The notes below the pieces were generated by a model. The model was not told where the DNA came from. It was given only the letters and a program-made list of their open reading frames with translations, and did no database searches. 40,222 nt of DNA. Source: JBGVMW01 sp045122835. GTDB taxonomy: Bacteria; Bacillota; Clostridia; Lachnospirales; Lachnospiraceae. This document shows, piece after piece, positions 26,705 through 34,419 of the stretch. Numbering within the stretch: the stretch's first letter is position 1; every line of letters begins with the position of its first letter. The translations under genes and the position numbers were made by a program. The stretch lies in assembly GCA_045122835.1 (NCBI GenBank), contig JBGVIB010000096.1, positions 1 to 40,222 on the forward strand. The letters are read 5' to 3'.

Positions 26705-26741
26705 TATGAAAATAAACGGAGCTGTCAAAGTGACAAGCCCC
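26705..26741 (-). terminator. Terminator after the ABC permease remnant
   Basis: On the minus strand GGGGC-U-UGUCA pairs with UGACA-GCUCC (one bulged U, ten pairs), followed by UUUAUUUU. It lies 15 bases past the permease stop. Confidence 0.65.
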
Positions 26742-26755
26742 ACTGTAAATTCACC

Positions 26756-27494
26756 TTATAAAATATCCCTTTTCTTTAATATCAACTGACTGATTGCTCC
26801 TAAGCCTGTCCCAATCAAAACACCACCTACCATACACAATAATACATTCATAATCGTTGCATTTAACGGTGTAAGCATTGGAATTATCATAAATAAGAGC
26901 ATTCCTACCATCATGGACAATAATATAGACATCCACGATTTCTGCTTAGCAATTACACTCATCAAGAGATAAATTGGTACAAATACTGCCACCAGAACCA
27001 CCTTAGACAGGATGCACATTATTAACTCGCCTGTGCTAAATCCAACCATGTTAAATGGCAGACCGGAAATCGCTCCACCAAGCATTGCACCAATGAGAAA
27101 TGCAAGAATCATCATTGCTCCACCCACAAAGCAGACAAATGTCTTTGATATTACATAATCTGATTTCTTGGCACGAACAGTAAATAGATTTTTTGCATAT
27201 CCGCTTCTGAAATCAGCTGAAACAAATACACATACCAATACAGCTATAACAAAATAAAGCATATTGATATTGCACATTGCAGTAATGCTCATATCCATTG
27301 ACGCAGTCTCTGTATTTGTAGTAGCATCACCACTTACCGAAGCAATTATCTGCCACACATTATCAAATCCTTCAATAACCGTTTCTACCCCGGTCTGCGG
27401 ATTTACGGAAACTGAACCATCCATCATTGTTGTCATGATCAAAACTAAAATCGGCATAACGAAACATATTCCAACCATAATATATAAAAAAGGC
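26756..27494 (-). pseudogene. ABC-2-type permease, 5' end lost at IS66 junction
   Basis: The frame is open through the IS boundary at 27494 and reads PFLYIMVGICFVMPILVLIM before it is cut off, so the ATG at 27478 is an internal Met and the first 10-25 residues are missing. Helices are visible around DMSITAMCNINMLYFVIAVLVCVFVSADFRSGYAKNLF, the signature of ABC-2 permeases that act with a separate ATPase, and later segments follow to IL-KKRDIL. There is no ATPase gene beside it. It was probably part of a peptide or lantibiotic-type export operon; function is lost or doubtful. Confidence 0.82.
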
Positions 27495-29309
27495 GTAACT
27501 GTTCAGAACCCCTTGGGTTCAAGTAATCATTTATTGTGCAAAACAGAGAATTGAAAAAATTATTTTCAGTCTGATTTGCGGTTGATTTGTTGATAAAAAA
27601 TGAATATTTATGATTTATGCATCCTCCTTGTGTATAAGATGCAACCATCATCATTTTACTAGCTTCATTTTCGTCTTATGAGACGATTTTGAATATATTT
27701 ATTATCATATGCACCTCTAAATTTAATACTTATCCACCGTCATTTTGCCGAGTACCTTATGTACCAATACTGGATTTTTTTTTGCATTTCCGCTACAATA
27801 GAAACATAGAAATTAGCGGAAAGAAGGTGGTCTGAATGCCAGTTAATATCACAGAAGATTTTGTTCGTCAACTTATGGAACAGATTGATTTTCTAACAGC
27901 ACAGAACAAAGCATTAACCGATACTATTACTGACCTGAATCAGACCATCAAGGAACTGAAAGAACAGTTAAACAAAAACTCAAAAAACAGTTCCAAGCCA
28001 CCTTCTTCAGATGGTTTAAAGAAAACGCCTGTAAACAAGGACAAAAGCCTTCGTGGCAAATCAGATAAAAAGCAGGGTGCCCAGAAAGGTCACGAGGGTG
28101 TGAATCTTTCTGTTATTTCGGAACCTGATTACATCGAAAACCATATGCATTCGGATTGTGAGCAATGTCCTTATCATGAGCAATGTCTGGATAAAGCATG
28201 CATTGCTGAAACACGTCAGTCTATTGACGCTGAAGTTACAGTAAACATTACTGCTCATAACCTTATTATTGTACCAGAATGTCCTATGCATGGTGGGAAA
28301 AAAGCTGGTTCTTTTCCTGTTGAGTTAAAAGCAACTGTGCAGTATGGTAAAAATATTCAGGCACTGGTTGTTGCGCTTAACACCGTAGGTGCAGTCAGTA
28401 TTAATCGTACCCACGAAATACTTGCAAGTGTATTTAACATTCCACTAGCTACAGGAACCATTAAAAACATGGTGACCAGATTTGCAAACTCGCTAACGGA
28501 TACGGTAAAGAAAATCCGTCAGAGAATGATTTCCCGTGAACTTATCCACTGTGATGAAACGGGTACCAGAGTTAATGGCAAAACATGGTGGGTTCATAAT
28601 GCATCTGACAGTCTCTTTACCTTTTTGGCAATAAGCCAAAAGCGGGGACAGATTGGAATGGACGAAGCAGCTGTTATGCCAAACTTTGAAGGCATTATTG
28701 TCCATGACTGTTGGGCGTCCTATTGGAAGTATCCCCAAGTGGTACATGCTGTCTGTTGTGCTCACCTCTTGCGAGAATTGAACGGTGTTATTGAGAATCA
28801 CCCAGAGCAAACCTGGGCAGCACGGTTCAAAAATCTTCTTCTCGATATGAAAAAGGTTCGAGATAAGGCTGTCTCTAAAGAAAAGGATGAGCTCAGCTAC
28901 TATCATCTCCATAAATTTGATAAGGAGTATGATAACATCATTAAAACTGCATATGAAGAGAATCCAATTCCTGAAAAAACGCTTAAAAAGCGTGGTCGCA
29001 CGAAAAAGAGTAAAGTATTAAATTTGATTTGCAGACTGGATAAATACAAGGCATCAGTCTGTCTATTTACCAAAAACTTCTTTGTCCCATTTGATAATAA
29101 TCAAGCTGAACGCGATCTTCGTATGATAAAAGTAAAAACGAAAGTTTCAGGCTGCTTTAGGAATGAAAATGGAGCAAAGGAATATTTGAACATAATGAGC
29201 TATGTCGGAACTGCAAAGAAACATGGAGTAAATGCTTTTACTGCAATCCAGGCAACATTAAATGATAATCCAGATATCATCTTTGAGTAGCTGGGTTCTG
29301 AACAGTTAC
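27495..29309 (+). mobile_element. IS66-family insertion sequence (1815 bp)
   Basis: The ends are perfect 17-bp inverted repeats, GTAACTGTTCAGAACCC at 27495 and its complement at 29293-29309. One large transposase gene fills the right four-fifths; there are no TnpA/TnpB accessory genes, as in the ISBst12-like single-gene branch. The first 340 bases are non-coding apart from the transposase promoter region. The 8-bp flanks (AAAAAGGC left, AATTTTCA right) do not match, so no target duplication is present. Confidence 0.92.
27836..29290 (+). CDS. IS66 family transposase
   Basis: 484 residues. An N-terminal coiled coil (LMEQIDFLTAQNKALTDTITDLNQTIKELKEQLNKNSKNSSKPPSSDG) leads to a Cys-rich zinc-binding stretch (CEQCPYHEQC, about 108-117) and the DDE domain: Asp240 in HCDETGTRVNG, Asp291 in IIVHDCWASYW, and Glu425 in PFDNNQAERDLRM. 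All three catalytic residues are present and the frame is intact, so the element may still move. The start follows AAGAAGGTGG. Confidence 0.96.
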   Translation: MPVNITEDFVRQLMEQIDFLTAQNKALTDTITDLNQTIKELKEQLNKNSKNSSKPPSSDGLKKTPVNKDKSLRGKSDKKQGAQKGHEGVNLSVISEPDYIENHMHSDCEQCPYHEQCLDKACIAETRQSIDAEVTVNITAHNLIIVPECPMHGGKKAGSFPVELKATVQYGKNIQALVVALNTVGAVSINRTHEILASVFNIPLATGTIKNMVTRFANSLTDTVKKIRQRMISRELIHCDETGTRVNGKTWWVHNASDSLFTFLAISQKRGQIGMDEAAVMPNFEGIIVHDCWASYWKYPQVVHAVCCAHLLRELNGVIENHPEQTWAARFKNLLLDMKKVRDKAVSKEKDELSYYHLHKFDKEYDNIIKTAYEENPIPEKTLKKRGRTKKSKVLNLICRLDKYKASVCLFTKNFFVPFDNNQAERDLRMIKVKTKVSGCFRNENGAKEYLNIMSYVGTAKKHGVNAFTAIQATLNDNPDIIFE

Positions 29310-29414
29310 AATTTTCAATTTATTTTTTCTCTTCAATGGATATCCGCAACTAGGACATTTTTTTGCTTTACTGCTAATTTCCTCTCCGCATTCTACACAT
29401 TTAATCATAGCCAT
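29277..29414 (-). pseudogene. Zinc-ribbon protein, truncated by the IS66 element
   Basis: Starting at 29414 (or Met3 at 29408) after GGGGGGATA, the frame reads MAMIKCVECGEEISSKAKKC then PSCGYPLKRKNKLKI before entering the IS end, where it picks up ten or so foreign residues and a stop at 29277. Cys6, Cys9, Cys20 and Cys23 form a treble-clef zinc ribbon. In intact relatives such a ribbon caps a membrane or export protein. It and the permease on the other side probably belonged to one operon. Confidence 0.75.
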
Positions 29415-29460
29415 AATTAGTATCCCCCCCTCGTTTGTTCCCTTATATCAATAACATCCA

Positions 29461-29955
29461 TCACAATGAAAATTTATTCGCAGGTTTTTTCTTTTTAAAA
29501 CTTTCCTTTGTAGTAGCTACTGTGTTTTCTATAGCTTCAAAAATCTTTTTAACCTGTTCATCGGTATATTCATATTGATTTTTGTTTGCCAAATTACCAA
29601 GAATTTCAATATCCTCAAGAATTTTATTTGTCCTCTTGTTTGCCAATCGAATAAAATTTTCAGCTTTGTCACTATTTGATTTTTGTGTATTATCATCCAT
29701 AGTTCTACCCCCTACATCGTTTTTCTTTATATCATTCTTATGAATACATTTTGTCGAATAAATTTTAGGTGAACCTGTCTTCGGTTCAAATAACGTACAT
29801 TCCCCTTTACCCGTACATGACTGTTTATGAGTATTACTAGCAGTATGAAAACATTTACCTTTATTATTGTAAATACAATATTTACTCCCCTCCTTACACG
29901 TCTTTTTCATCTGTTCATAATGCCAAGGTTCACCCTGTAGCTGTTCTCTCCCCAA
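29461..29955 (-). CDS. Cys-rich and helical protein of mobile-element type, unknown function
   Basis: 164 residues if it starts at the TTG at 29955. That codon has GGGAGG seven bases upstream, whereas the earlier ATG at 29979 lies almost at the predicted transcription start and has no usable site. The first half carries a Cys cluster (KYCIYNNKGKC, CTGKGECTLFEP) that could bind a metal. The second half is helical with a pattern (FIRLANKRTNKILEDIEILGNLANKNQYEYTDEQVKKIFEAIE) familiar from short phage and ICE proteins, but I know no function for it. A palindromic promoter lies upstream and an XRE regulator is divergent. Confidence 0.7.
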   Translation of the reverse strand: MGREQLQGEPWHYEQMKKTCKEGSKYCIYNNKGKCFHTASNTHKQSCTGKGECTLFEPKTGSPKIYSTKCIHKNDIKKNDVGGRTMDDNTQKSNSDKAENFIRLANKRTNKILEDIEILGNLANKNQYEYTDEQVKKIFEAIENTVATTKESFKKKKPANKFSL

Positions 29956-29987
29956 AGAACCACCTCCCTCATCATTCATCTTCTTAC

Positions 29988-30016
29988 ATTATATTCGTTT
30001 TTACGAATATATTCAA
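29988..30016 (-). promoter_or_regulatory. Promoter with palindromic operator for the Cys-rich gene
   Basis: On the minus strand, TTGAAT (30011-30016), 17 bp, TATAAT (29988-29993). The spacer contains a perfect 8-bp palindrome, ATATTCGT (29991-29998) and ACGAATAT (30003-30010). A repressor bound there would block RNA polymerase; the XRE protein encoded 60 bases away in the other direction is the obvious candidate. Confidence 0.7.
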
Positions 30017-30070
30017 GTAAAAGTATATATTTTATCATAAATTCATACAATATCTACTGGAGGTGAGCTA

Positions 30071-30289
30071 ATGATTGATTATTCCCCCTTTTGGGAAACA
30101 CTTGAATTATCAACTGAAAATTGGTATACACTGACGAATAAGCACAATCTGTCACATAGCACACTCCATAGATTAAAACACAACAAGGATGTTTCGACGA
30201 AGACGTTAAATGACCTCTGCCGGATTCTCGGCTGTGATATCAAAGACATTGTACGATATATTCCCTCTGACAGTGACCTGACATTATAG
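30071..30289 (+). CDS. XRE-family helix-turn-helix regulator
   Basis: 72 residues, nearly all one Cro/CI-type helix-turn-helix: LTNKHNLSHSTLHRLKHNKDVSTKTLNDLCRILGCDIKDIVRYIP. The short N-terminus (MIDYSPFWETLELS) replaces the usual first helix. GGAGGTGAGCT precedes the start. There is no other domain, so it should be a small dimeric repressor. It is divergent from the Cys-rich gene whose promoter carries a palindrome. Confidence 0.9.
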   Translation: MIDYSPFWETLELSTENWYTLTNKHNLSHSTLHRLKHNKDVSTKTLNDLCRILGCDIKDIVRYIPSDSDLTL

Positions 30290-30446
30290 AGATTCTGATT
30301 TGGCAGAGGCATTATAGGCAGAGGGGGTATGTTTATATTTGAAAAAATCAAGGTACCCTATCTATATATACCTATATTCAGAAAAACGTAAAAAAATAAG
30401 GCACACCAGATATTTCTATCCGATATGCCTGTTAAACATACTTATA

Positions 30447-31070
30447 TTATACTATCGCCCAATTTACATCTGGTTCTAATGGTTTAAAATAACCTTTTAT
30501 ACAATTAGGATTAATAATACATAACTGAATGTGCGTTTTATCCATTATTCCAGATTCTTCATATACAGGTTTGCCTTCAATAAACAAACCTCTTACACTA
30601 TCATAACTTCTTCTTCCTACTTCATGATTAAATTGATGTATACGCTGAATAACTGCACAATCTAATTCTCTCAGCAGTAAATCATTATTTCCTTTAACAT
30701 TTTTATTTATAGGCATCTCTTTTCCTAACAAAGAAAGTTCATATGATAATATATCATATCCATTTTTCAAAATTTCTGAGCTTCCATAATCTGTTAAATC
30801 TAAACAATGACCTAAATTAACTACTGTTCCAATTACAGCAGGATTCTTAGGTTTTTTATCTGGATTCTTTTTATTATATCGTTCACAATACATTTTTGCC
30901 CATTCTTCTGCTCTAGCTAAACTATTTTCCCATAGATAAATTCCATTACCCAGCCAATCATATGGATTTTGACTTGGTAATAATGACTCATGTTCATACA
31001 AAACTTTTTTATACGTTTCTTCATCACAACCATGGAATGCTAAAATCAAATTCGGCAAATTACTGTACAT
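30447..31070 (-). CDS. ADP-ribosyltransferase-fold protein, candidate toxin
   Basis: 207 residues; I infer the family from motifs. The N-terminal strand ends AFHGC with His13, as in the NAD-binding 'HG' of PARP-like enzymes. DWLGNGIYLWENSLARAEEWA gives Tyr45 in the GIY motif, followed by the usual alanine/arginine helix. The C-terminal strand HIQLCIINPNCIKGYF supplies Gln182 where ARTs have Glu or a substitute. The H-Y-E/Q order and about 200-residue size fit bacterial ART toxins. No signal peptide, so cytoplasmic target if active. The start lies four bases after the small upstream gene, with GAGGG inside that gene's end, so the two are translationally coupled. Confidence 0.65.
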   Translation of the reverse strand: MYSNLPNLILAFHGCDEETYKKVLYEHESLLPSQNPYDWLGNGIYLWENSLARAEEWAKMYCERYNKKNPDKKPKNPAVIGTVVNLGHCLDLTDYGSSEILKNGYDILSYELSLLGKEMPINKNVKGNNDLLLRELDCAVIQRIHQFNHEVGRRSYDSVRGLFIEGKPVYEESGIMDKTHIQLCIINPNCIKGYFKPLEPDVNWAIV

Positions 31071-31074
31071 TTAT

Positions 31075-31278
31075 TTACACCCTCTTTTGCATAATCCTTG
31101 TAAATTCGTATCTTTCTGAAAATTCACCACTTTCTGTAATAATCTCACTTTTTACTAAATTCTCATAAGAAATTTTTTTTGCTTCTTTCTTGTTCATGTT
31201 TTTGAGATTGGATAAATATTCTTCCATTTGCTTAACATAGGCTACTCTTTCACACTCAATTAATTCAATAGTTGGCAT
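31075..31278 (-). CDS. Small partner of the ART-fold gene (candidate antitoxin)
   Basis: 67 residues from MPTIELIECERVAYVKQ. GAGGAGGTGA precedes this start closely. The frame also opens 14 codons earlier at 31320, but that ATG falls against the -10 box and would be before the transcript starts. The protein is helical and charged (MEEYLSNLKNMNKKEAKKISYENLVKSEIITESGEF); I recognise no DNA-binding motif and no named family. Its position, first in a tightly coupled pair under an operator-overlapped promoter, is that of a type II antitoxin. Confidence 0.65.
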   Translation of the reverse strand: MPTIELIECERVAYVKQMEEYLSNLKNMNKKEAKKISYENLVKSEIITESGEFSERYEFTRIMQKRV

Positions 31279-31320
31279 GATATTCACCTCCTCATTTAAT
31301 CGTTGTTTTTTCTCACTCAT

Positions 31321-31357
31321 ATTATATCACCTCAGATATCAACATTCAATATCTGAG
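31321..31357 (-). promoter_or_regulatory. Promoter overlapped by an inverted repeat, driving the ART pair
   Basis: On the minus strand, TTGAAT (31344-31349), 17 bp, TATAAT (31321-31326). A perfect inverted repeat, CTCAGATAT (31331-31339) and ATATCTGAG (31349-31357), covers the -35 box and spacer. This is the usual arrangement for autorepression by a toxin-antitoxin complex. The AT-rich DNA further upstream to 31461 has no gene. Confidence 0.7.
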
Positions 31358-31461
31358 CATATAATAGAATCATTTTCTTTCTTATACTCTATCATATGCC
31401 CAACTTTAAATCAAGTCATATATATATATTATCTACCCGCTAAGAAAAGAATACTCAACTA

Positions 31462-31539
31462 TCAGTTAAAAGAAGCCATTCTTTTAGCTTCTCTATCCAT
31501 ACTACTCTGTAACATTTTATGTAAAAAATCATCTGACAT
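31462..31539 (-). CDS. 25-residue open frame with a strong ribosome binding site
   Basis: MSDDFLHKMLQSSMDREAKR then MASFN-stop. GGAGG lies seven bases before the ATG. It follows the frameshifted gene at 31556-31751 by 16 bases on the same strand. An amphipathic helix is possible. It could be a genuine small protein or a leftover of a longer gene; there is no homology argument. Confidence 0.4.
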   Translation of the reverse strand: MSDDFLHKMLQSSMDREAKRMASFN

Positions 31540-31555
31540 TATAAATCCTCCAGTC

Positions 31556-31751
31556 CTATTTGTAAAAATCTCTTTCAACATCTGCTTGTGTACGAATATA
31601 AGCATTCCTTATCTCCGTCTCACCAATGTCTTTATTCGTAAGTCGTGCAATCGCTTCATCAACAGCACACTGTTTATAAATATTTTCATGTTTTTTCTTC
31701 AGCAGCAACCTCATTTAACATCTGCTGTCTCCATCTTTCATAATCTGTCAT
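31556..31751 (-). pseudogene. Small gene broken by a frameshift in an A6 run
   Basis: From ATG 31751 the frame reads MTDYERWRQQMLNEVAAEEK and stops after 21 codons. Removing one A from the A6 run at 31691-31696 (or adding two) opens HENIYKQCAVDEAIARLTNK and on to a stop at 31556, giving about 65 residues of uniform, charged, helical character. The frameshift may be a real mutation, a phase-variable tract or a sequencing slip. The function is unknown; the gene follows the 411-residue zinc-finger protein by 17 bases. Confidence 0.6.
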
Positions 31752-31768
31752 AGGGTTTATTCCTCCAA

Positions 31769-33004
31769 TCAATCCGTAATTTCAACCTTCCAATTCATCA
31801 TAGCTTCATAAGTCTTATGTGGTACTTTGCCCTTACACTTCTTTGCATAATTCCCAATATAGTCCTGCTTATAAGTAATATATCCTTGTTTTGCTTCTTC
31901 CTCAGTATCAAATGTGCCGACATCTTCTTTCTTTCCAAGAATAGACATAGTAACACCGTACTTACCAGTAGTATTGTTTAATACAATGTTTGTATCTGCT
32001 CCACGTTCTTCAAATATGGTATTCGTGAAATGAGGAATCAAAGTACAAGTTTCTGAACCATATACAGTATTCCCCTGAACCAACACATCCTTGTCCAAAT
32101 CTACTTTCCTATCACCCATCATATTATCTCTGTGCCACTCTCTGTAGTTAGAGAAATTATGCCATTCAATCTCTGCATTGCATGGAGCATAATAAGGTTT
32201 TAGTTTATGTGTTTCTTCGTCATAGCATCTCTGCATCATGTTCGCCCACTTGGAATATATGTAGTTATTAATTCTATTAGCATCCGCATCATTACATCCT
32301 AAATATCCAATACCAAACATAGTTCTTTTCCACTTATTAGCATACCAATCATCAGCTTTATACAGAATGTCATTGACAATATCAAATATCACTTCATCCG
32401 TAATATCTGCTCCATCGGTATATCTTTCCAATATTGCGTTGTACTGTTTATCATTCACAGGATAGATATGTTTATAGAAATTATCAGCCTTGTTATTATC
32501 CTTGTGCCAACAATGAGTATTACCCACCATATCAAAGTTTACAATAAATGTACCGACAACTAACCTCCAAACTTCAATTGTGTGTCTCTGCCAAACCCAT
32601 TTTTCTCCATCATAAACATTTTTCTGTAAGGTACAGATTTTCTCACCAGATTCATTATCTTTTGTACGCTTGAATATGTATTTGCCATTATTATATTCTA
32701 ATGGTCTACCATAGTTTGAAATCCAAGCATTTTTATAATTAATAAGTCTCACAAAGCATTCATCAGGACTAATCAATTCGATACCAGCTTGCTCTACATC
32801 AAGTATTCTAATGGGAATAGGCTCTTTATAAAGCCTTTCAATCTTAACAATGTTTTCTTCTGTTACAAATCCTCTGAGTTCGGAAGAATAAAAACTACAA
32901 CAACTTTTACACCATGTTCCCTTTTTATCCTTATTAGTAAATCTTTCTATTGGTAATTTCCTACCACATCTACTACATATTTTTGTTTCTTTTAATTCAT
33001 TCAT
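31769..33004 (-). CDS. Zinc-finger protein with phage-type HNH/AP2-like regions
   Basis: 411 residues. The N-terminus has a treble-clef finger, Cys10-x2-Cys13 and Cys32-x2-Cys35. The middle has W-x-M-x-RCY (YSKWANMMQRCYDEETHKLKPYY) followed by a conserved W-HNFSNYREW segment, a pattern shared by phage proteins related to HNH homing endonucleases. The end (NTTGKYGVTMSILGKKEDVGTFDTEEEAKQGYITYKQDYI) looks like an AP2-type DNA-binding unit. The HNH metal site itself is not clearly present, so nuclease activity is uncertain. AGGAG precedes the start. It is probably a free-standing homing-type or phage accessory protein. Confidence 0.65.
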   Translation of the reverse strand: MNELKETKICSRCGRKLPIERFTNKDKKGTWCKSCCSFYSSELRGFVTEENIVKIERLYKEPIPIRILDVEQAGIELISPDECFVRLINYKNAWISNYGRPLEYNNGKYIFKRTKDNESGEKICTLQKNVYDGEKWVWQRHTIEVWRLVVGTFIVNFDMVGNTHCWHKDNNKADNFYKHIYPVNDKQYNAILERYTDGADITDEVIFDIVNDILYKADDWYANKWKRTMFGIGYLGCNDADANRINNYIYSKWANMMQRCYDEETHKLKPYYAPCNAEIEWHNFSNYREWHRDNMMGDRKVDLDKDVLVQGNTVYGSETCTLIPHFTNTIFEERGADTNIVLNNTTGKYGVTMSILGKKEDVGTFDTEEEAKQGYITYKQDYIGNYAKKCKGKVPHKTYEAMMNWKVEITD

Positions 33005-33036
33005 ATATAAAATCTCCTTATTTGTTTTTTTGCAAT

Positions 33037-33072
33037 AAAAAAGAGTGCAAGTTTTTAACTCACACTCTCAAT
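33037..33072 (-). terminator. Intrinsic terminator after the Rep-like gene
   Basis: On the minus strand AGAGTGTGAGT pairs with ACTTGCACTCT (two mismatches) and is followed by T6. It separates the Rep-like gene from the next minus-strand gene. Confidence 0.7.
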
Positions 33073-33091
33073 GTCACTCAATGTCGGTAAA

Positions 33092-34051
33092 TCAAACATT
33101 TCCTCGACAGAAAAATTTATCATGGGGGTCTGGTTCTCCCCATTCATCATCTATATTGCTATTTTCAAACTCCGAAACATAATCTTCAAATACAGATAAA
33201 TCCAATTTTTCTGCCTGCTTAATTCCACCAGCAGAATCATAAATATCTATTGGCTTGTAATCTAATGATTTGTTGTATAACCGACATTCTTTTATTAAAC
33301 TCTGCACAGTAGCAGTATTGTTTTGATATTTCTTTGCTCCATTACAAAAAGCATTGTATCTAAGCTTTATTGCTCTCCTATCAACTCTTTCGCAAATATC
33401 CTCACATTCAACTGTTTCTATGTACTTTTTAGCTGATTCTATAACCATAGAAGCATCCGCATATCTACCATAAGAATTATTAATCTTATGAAAAGTTCCG
33501 TCCGTTCTACGTTTCTTAGGTTTGTATACATAAATTAGTTTCATATCAGATAATTGTTGCAAATATTCATTGACAGTACGCTTACTGCATCCCCACTGTA
33601 TAGTCATTTCGTCTTGTGACATATGCCATTCTTTTGTCGTGGTATTAATCGTTCCTATCAGATTTACAAAGAATGTAAAAACATTAAAGGGCATTTTAGC
33701 CGTAGAAAATATGCGTTGTATTTCCCATAATTCTACTATAATGAACTTTGCGTTTTCAGTATCAACTTCTAATCCATCTTTTGCAAATACATAATTATCT
33801 CCACTCTGTTCTATAATTGAAATAATTTCTTTTTCAGCAAGTGAATGTATTCCACTCTTAATATTTTCTGCTATATTTCTATCTTTCTTAGTCGATTTAT
33901 CAAGAAATTTTCCCGACAGAAAATATCCTATAGAATAAACAGAAGTAATCAAATATTCCTGTTTATTACTATATAATCCGTTTAAGGCAGCCATAACTGC
34001 CATTTCTTTAATATCTAACTCTATTGATTTACTTATAAATATCTTTAACAT
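33092..34051 (-). CDS. Winged-helix DNA-binding protein, plasmid/phage replication-initiator type (tentative)
   Basis: 319 residues. Two helix-turn-helix-like regions are visible: an N-terminal one (about 10-75, MAALNGLYSNKQEYLITSVYSIGYFL ... SLAEKEIISII) and a clear winged helix at about 140-180 (MSQDEMTIQWGCSKRTVNEYLQQLSDMKLIYVYK). The tandem arrangement resembles DnaD/RepA-type initiators of plasmids and phages. The C-terminus is acidic (DDEWGEPDPHD). Iteron-like repeats lie just upstream of its start. I am fairly sure of DNA binding and not sure of a replication role. A start site with AAGGAAAGG is 12 bases upstream, a long spacing. Confidence 0.6.
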   Translation of the reverse strand: MLKIFISKSIELDIKEMAVMAALNGLYSNKQEYLITSVYSIGYFLSGKFLDKSTKKDRNIAENIKSGIHSLAEKEIISIIEQSGDNYVFAKDGLEVDTENAKFIIVELWEIQRIFSTAKMPFNVFTFFVNLIGTINTTTKEWHMSQDEMTIQWGCSKRTVNEYLQQLSDMKLIYVYKPKKRRTDGTFHKINNSYGRYADASMVIESAKKYIETVECEDICERVDRRAIKLRYNAFCNGAKKYQNNTATVQSLIKECRLYNKSLDYKPIDIYDSAGGIKQAEKLDLSVFEDYVSEFENSNIDDEWGEPDPHDKFFCRGNV

Positions 34052-34081
34052 AATAATGCGTTATCCTTTCCTAAGTACCAA

Positions 34082-34149
34082 GAAGGGCATTTTCTGCCGT
34101 TTTTGTTCAACTTGACCTAGGACAAAAGGGCAAATTTTGCCGTTTTCGG
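34082..34149. repeat. Two iteron-like repeats, each a hairpin, before the Rep-like gene
   Basis: AAGGGCATTTTCTGCCGTTTTTG at about 34084-34106 recurs as AAAGGGCAAATTTTGCCGTTTTCG at about 34126-34149, 42 bp apart. Each has an internal inverted repeat (GGCA...TGCC). They lie 30-100 bases before the start of the winged-helix gene. They could be binding sites for its product or a pair of small terminators. A hairpin TTACCTC/GAGGTAA at 34195-34212 follows. Confidence 0.45.
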
Positions 34150-34222
34150 TACTGCTATTAAAGGAGATACATTAACTAAAGGAAATCCTATTCTTACCTC
34201 TAACGAGGTAAACTTAAAATTA

Positions 34223-34405
34223 TTATTTGTTGTTTATTTCCTCTTTGTATTTTTGTTCTAATTCCTTATATTGTTTATTAATCAAAAATACCATAAATGT
34301 ATTTCCTGTTTTGTTATGTTTCCCACAGCCAATAGGCTTTACTCCATGCTTAAGTAACCAGTTACACTGTTCTAAGTCATAGTTATAATGCATTCCTCTT
34401 GACAT
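34223..34405 (-). CDS. Small protein of unknown function
   Basis: 60 residues from MSRGMHYNYDLEQCNWLLKHGVKP; the start is set by GGAGG seven bases upstream. The sequence has a CNWLLKHGVKPIGCG turn and a Lys/Glu-rich C-terminal helix. Similar short proteins (DUF5659-like in outline) are frequent in phages and ICEs. No function can be proposed. It lies 15 bases after the GIY-YIG gene and is probably co-transcribed. Confidence 0.65.
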   Translation of the reverse strand: MSRGMHYNYDLEQCNWLLKHGVKPIGCGKHNKTGNTFMVFLINKQYKELEQKYKEEINNK

Positions 34406-34419
34406 CAACTTTCCTCCAA

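Noticed and set aside
31686..31700. Programmed -1 frameshift signal at the A-run
   Set aside because: The A run does resemble a slippery site, but a -1 shift gives an unrelated frame; the sensible continuation needs +1 or a base change.
31277..31753. A 158-codon plus-strand open frame
   Set aside because: It is antisense to the frameshifted gene, the 25-residue frame and the ART promoter, and has no ribosome binding site.
34082..34149. CRISPR array
   Set aside because: There are only two repeats, they are imperfect, and no cas gene is in the window.
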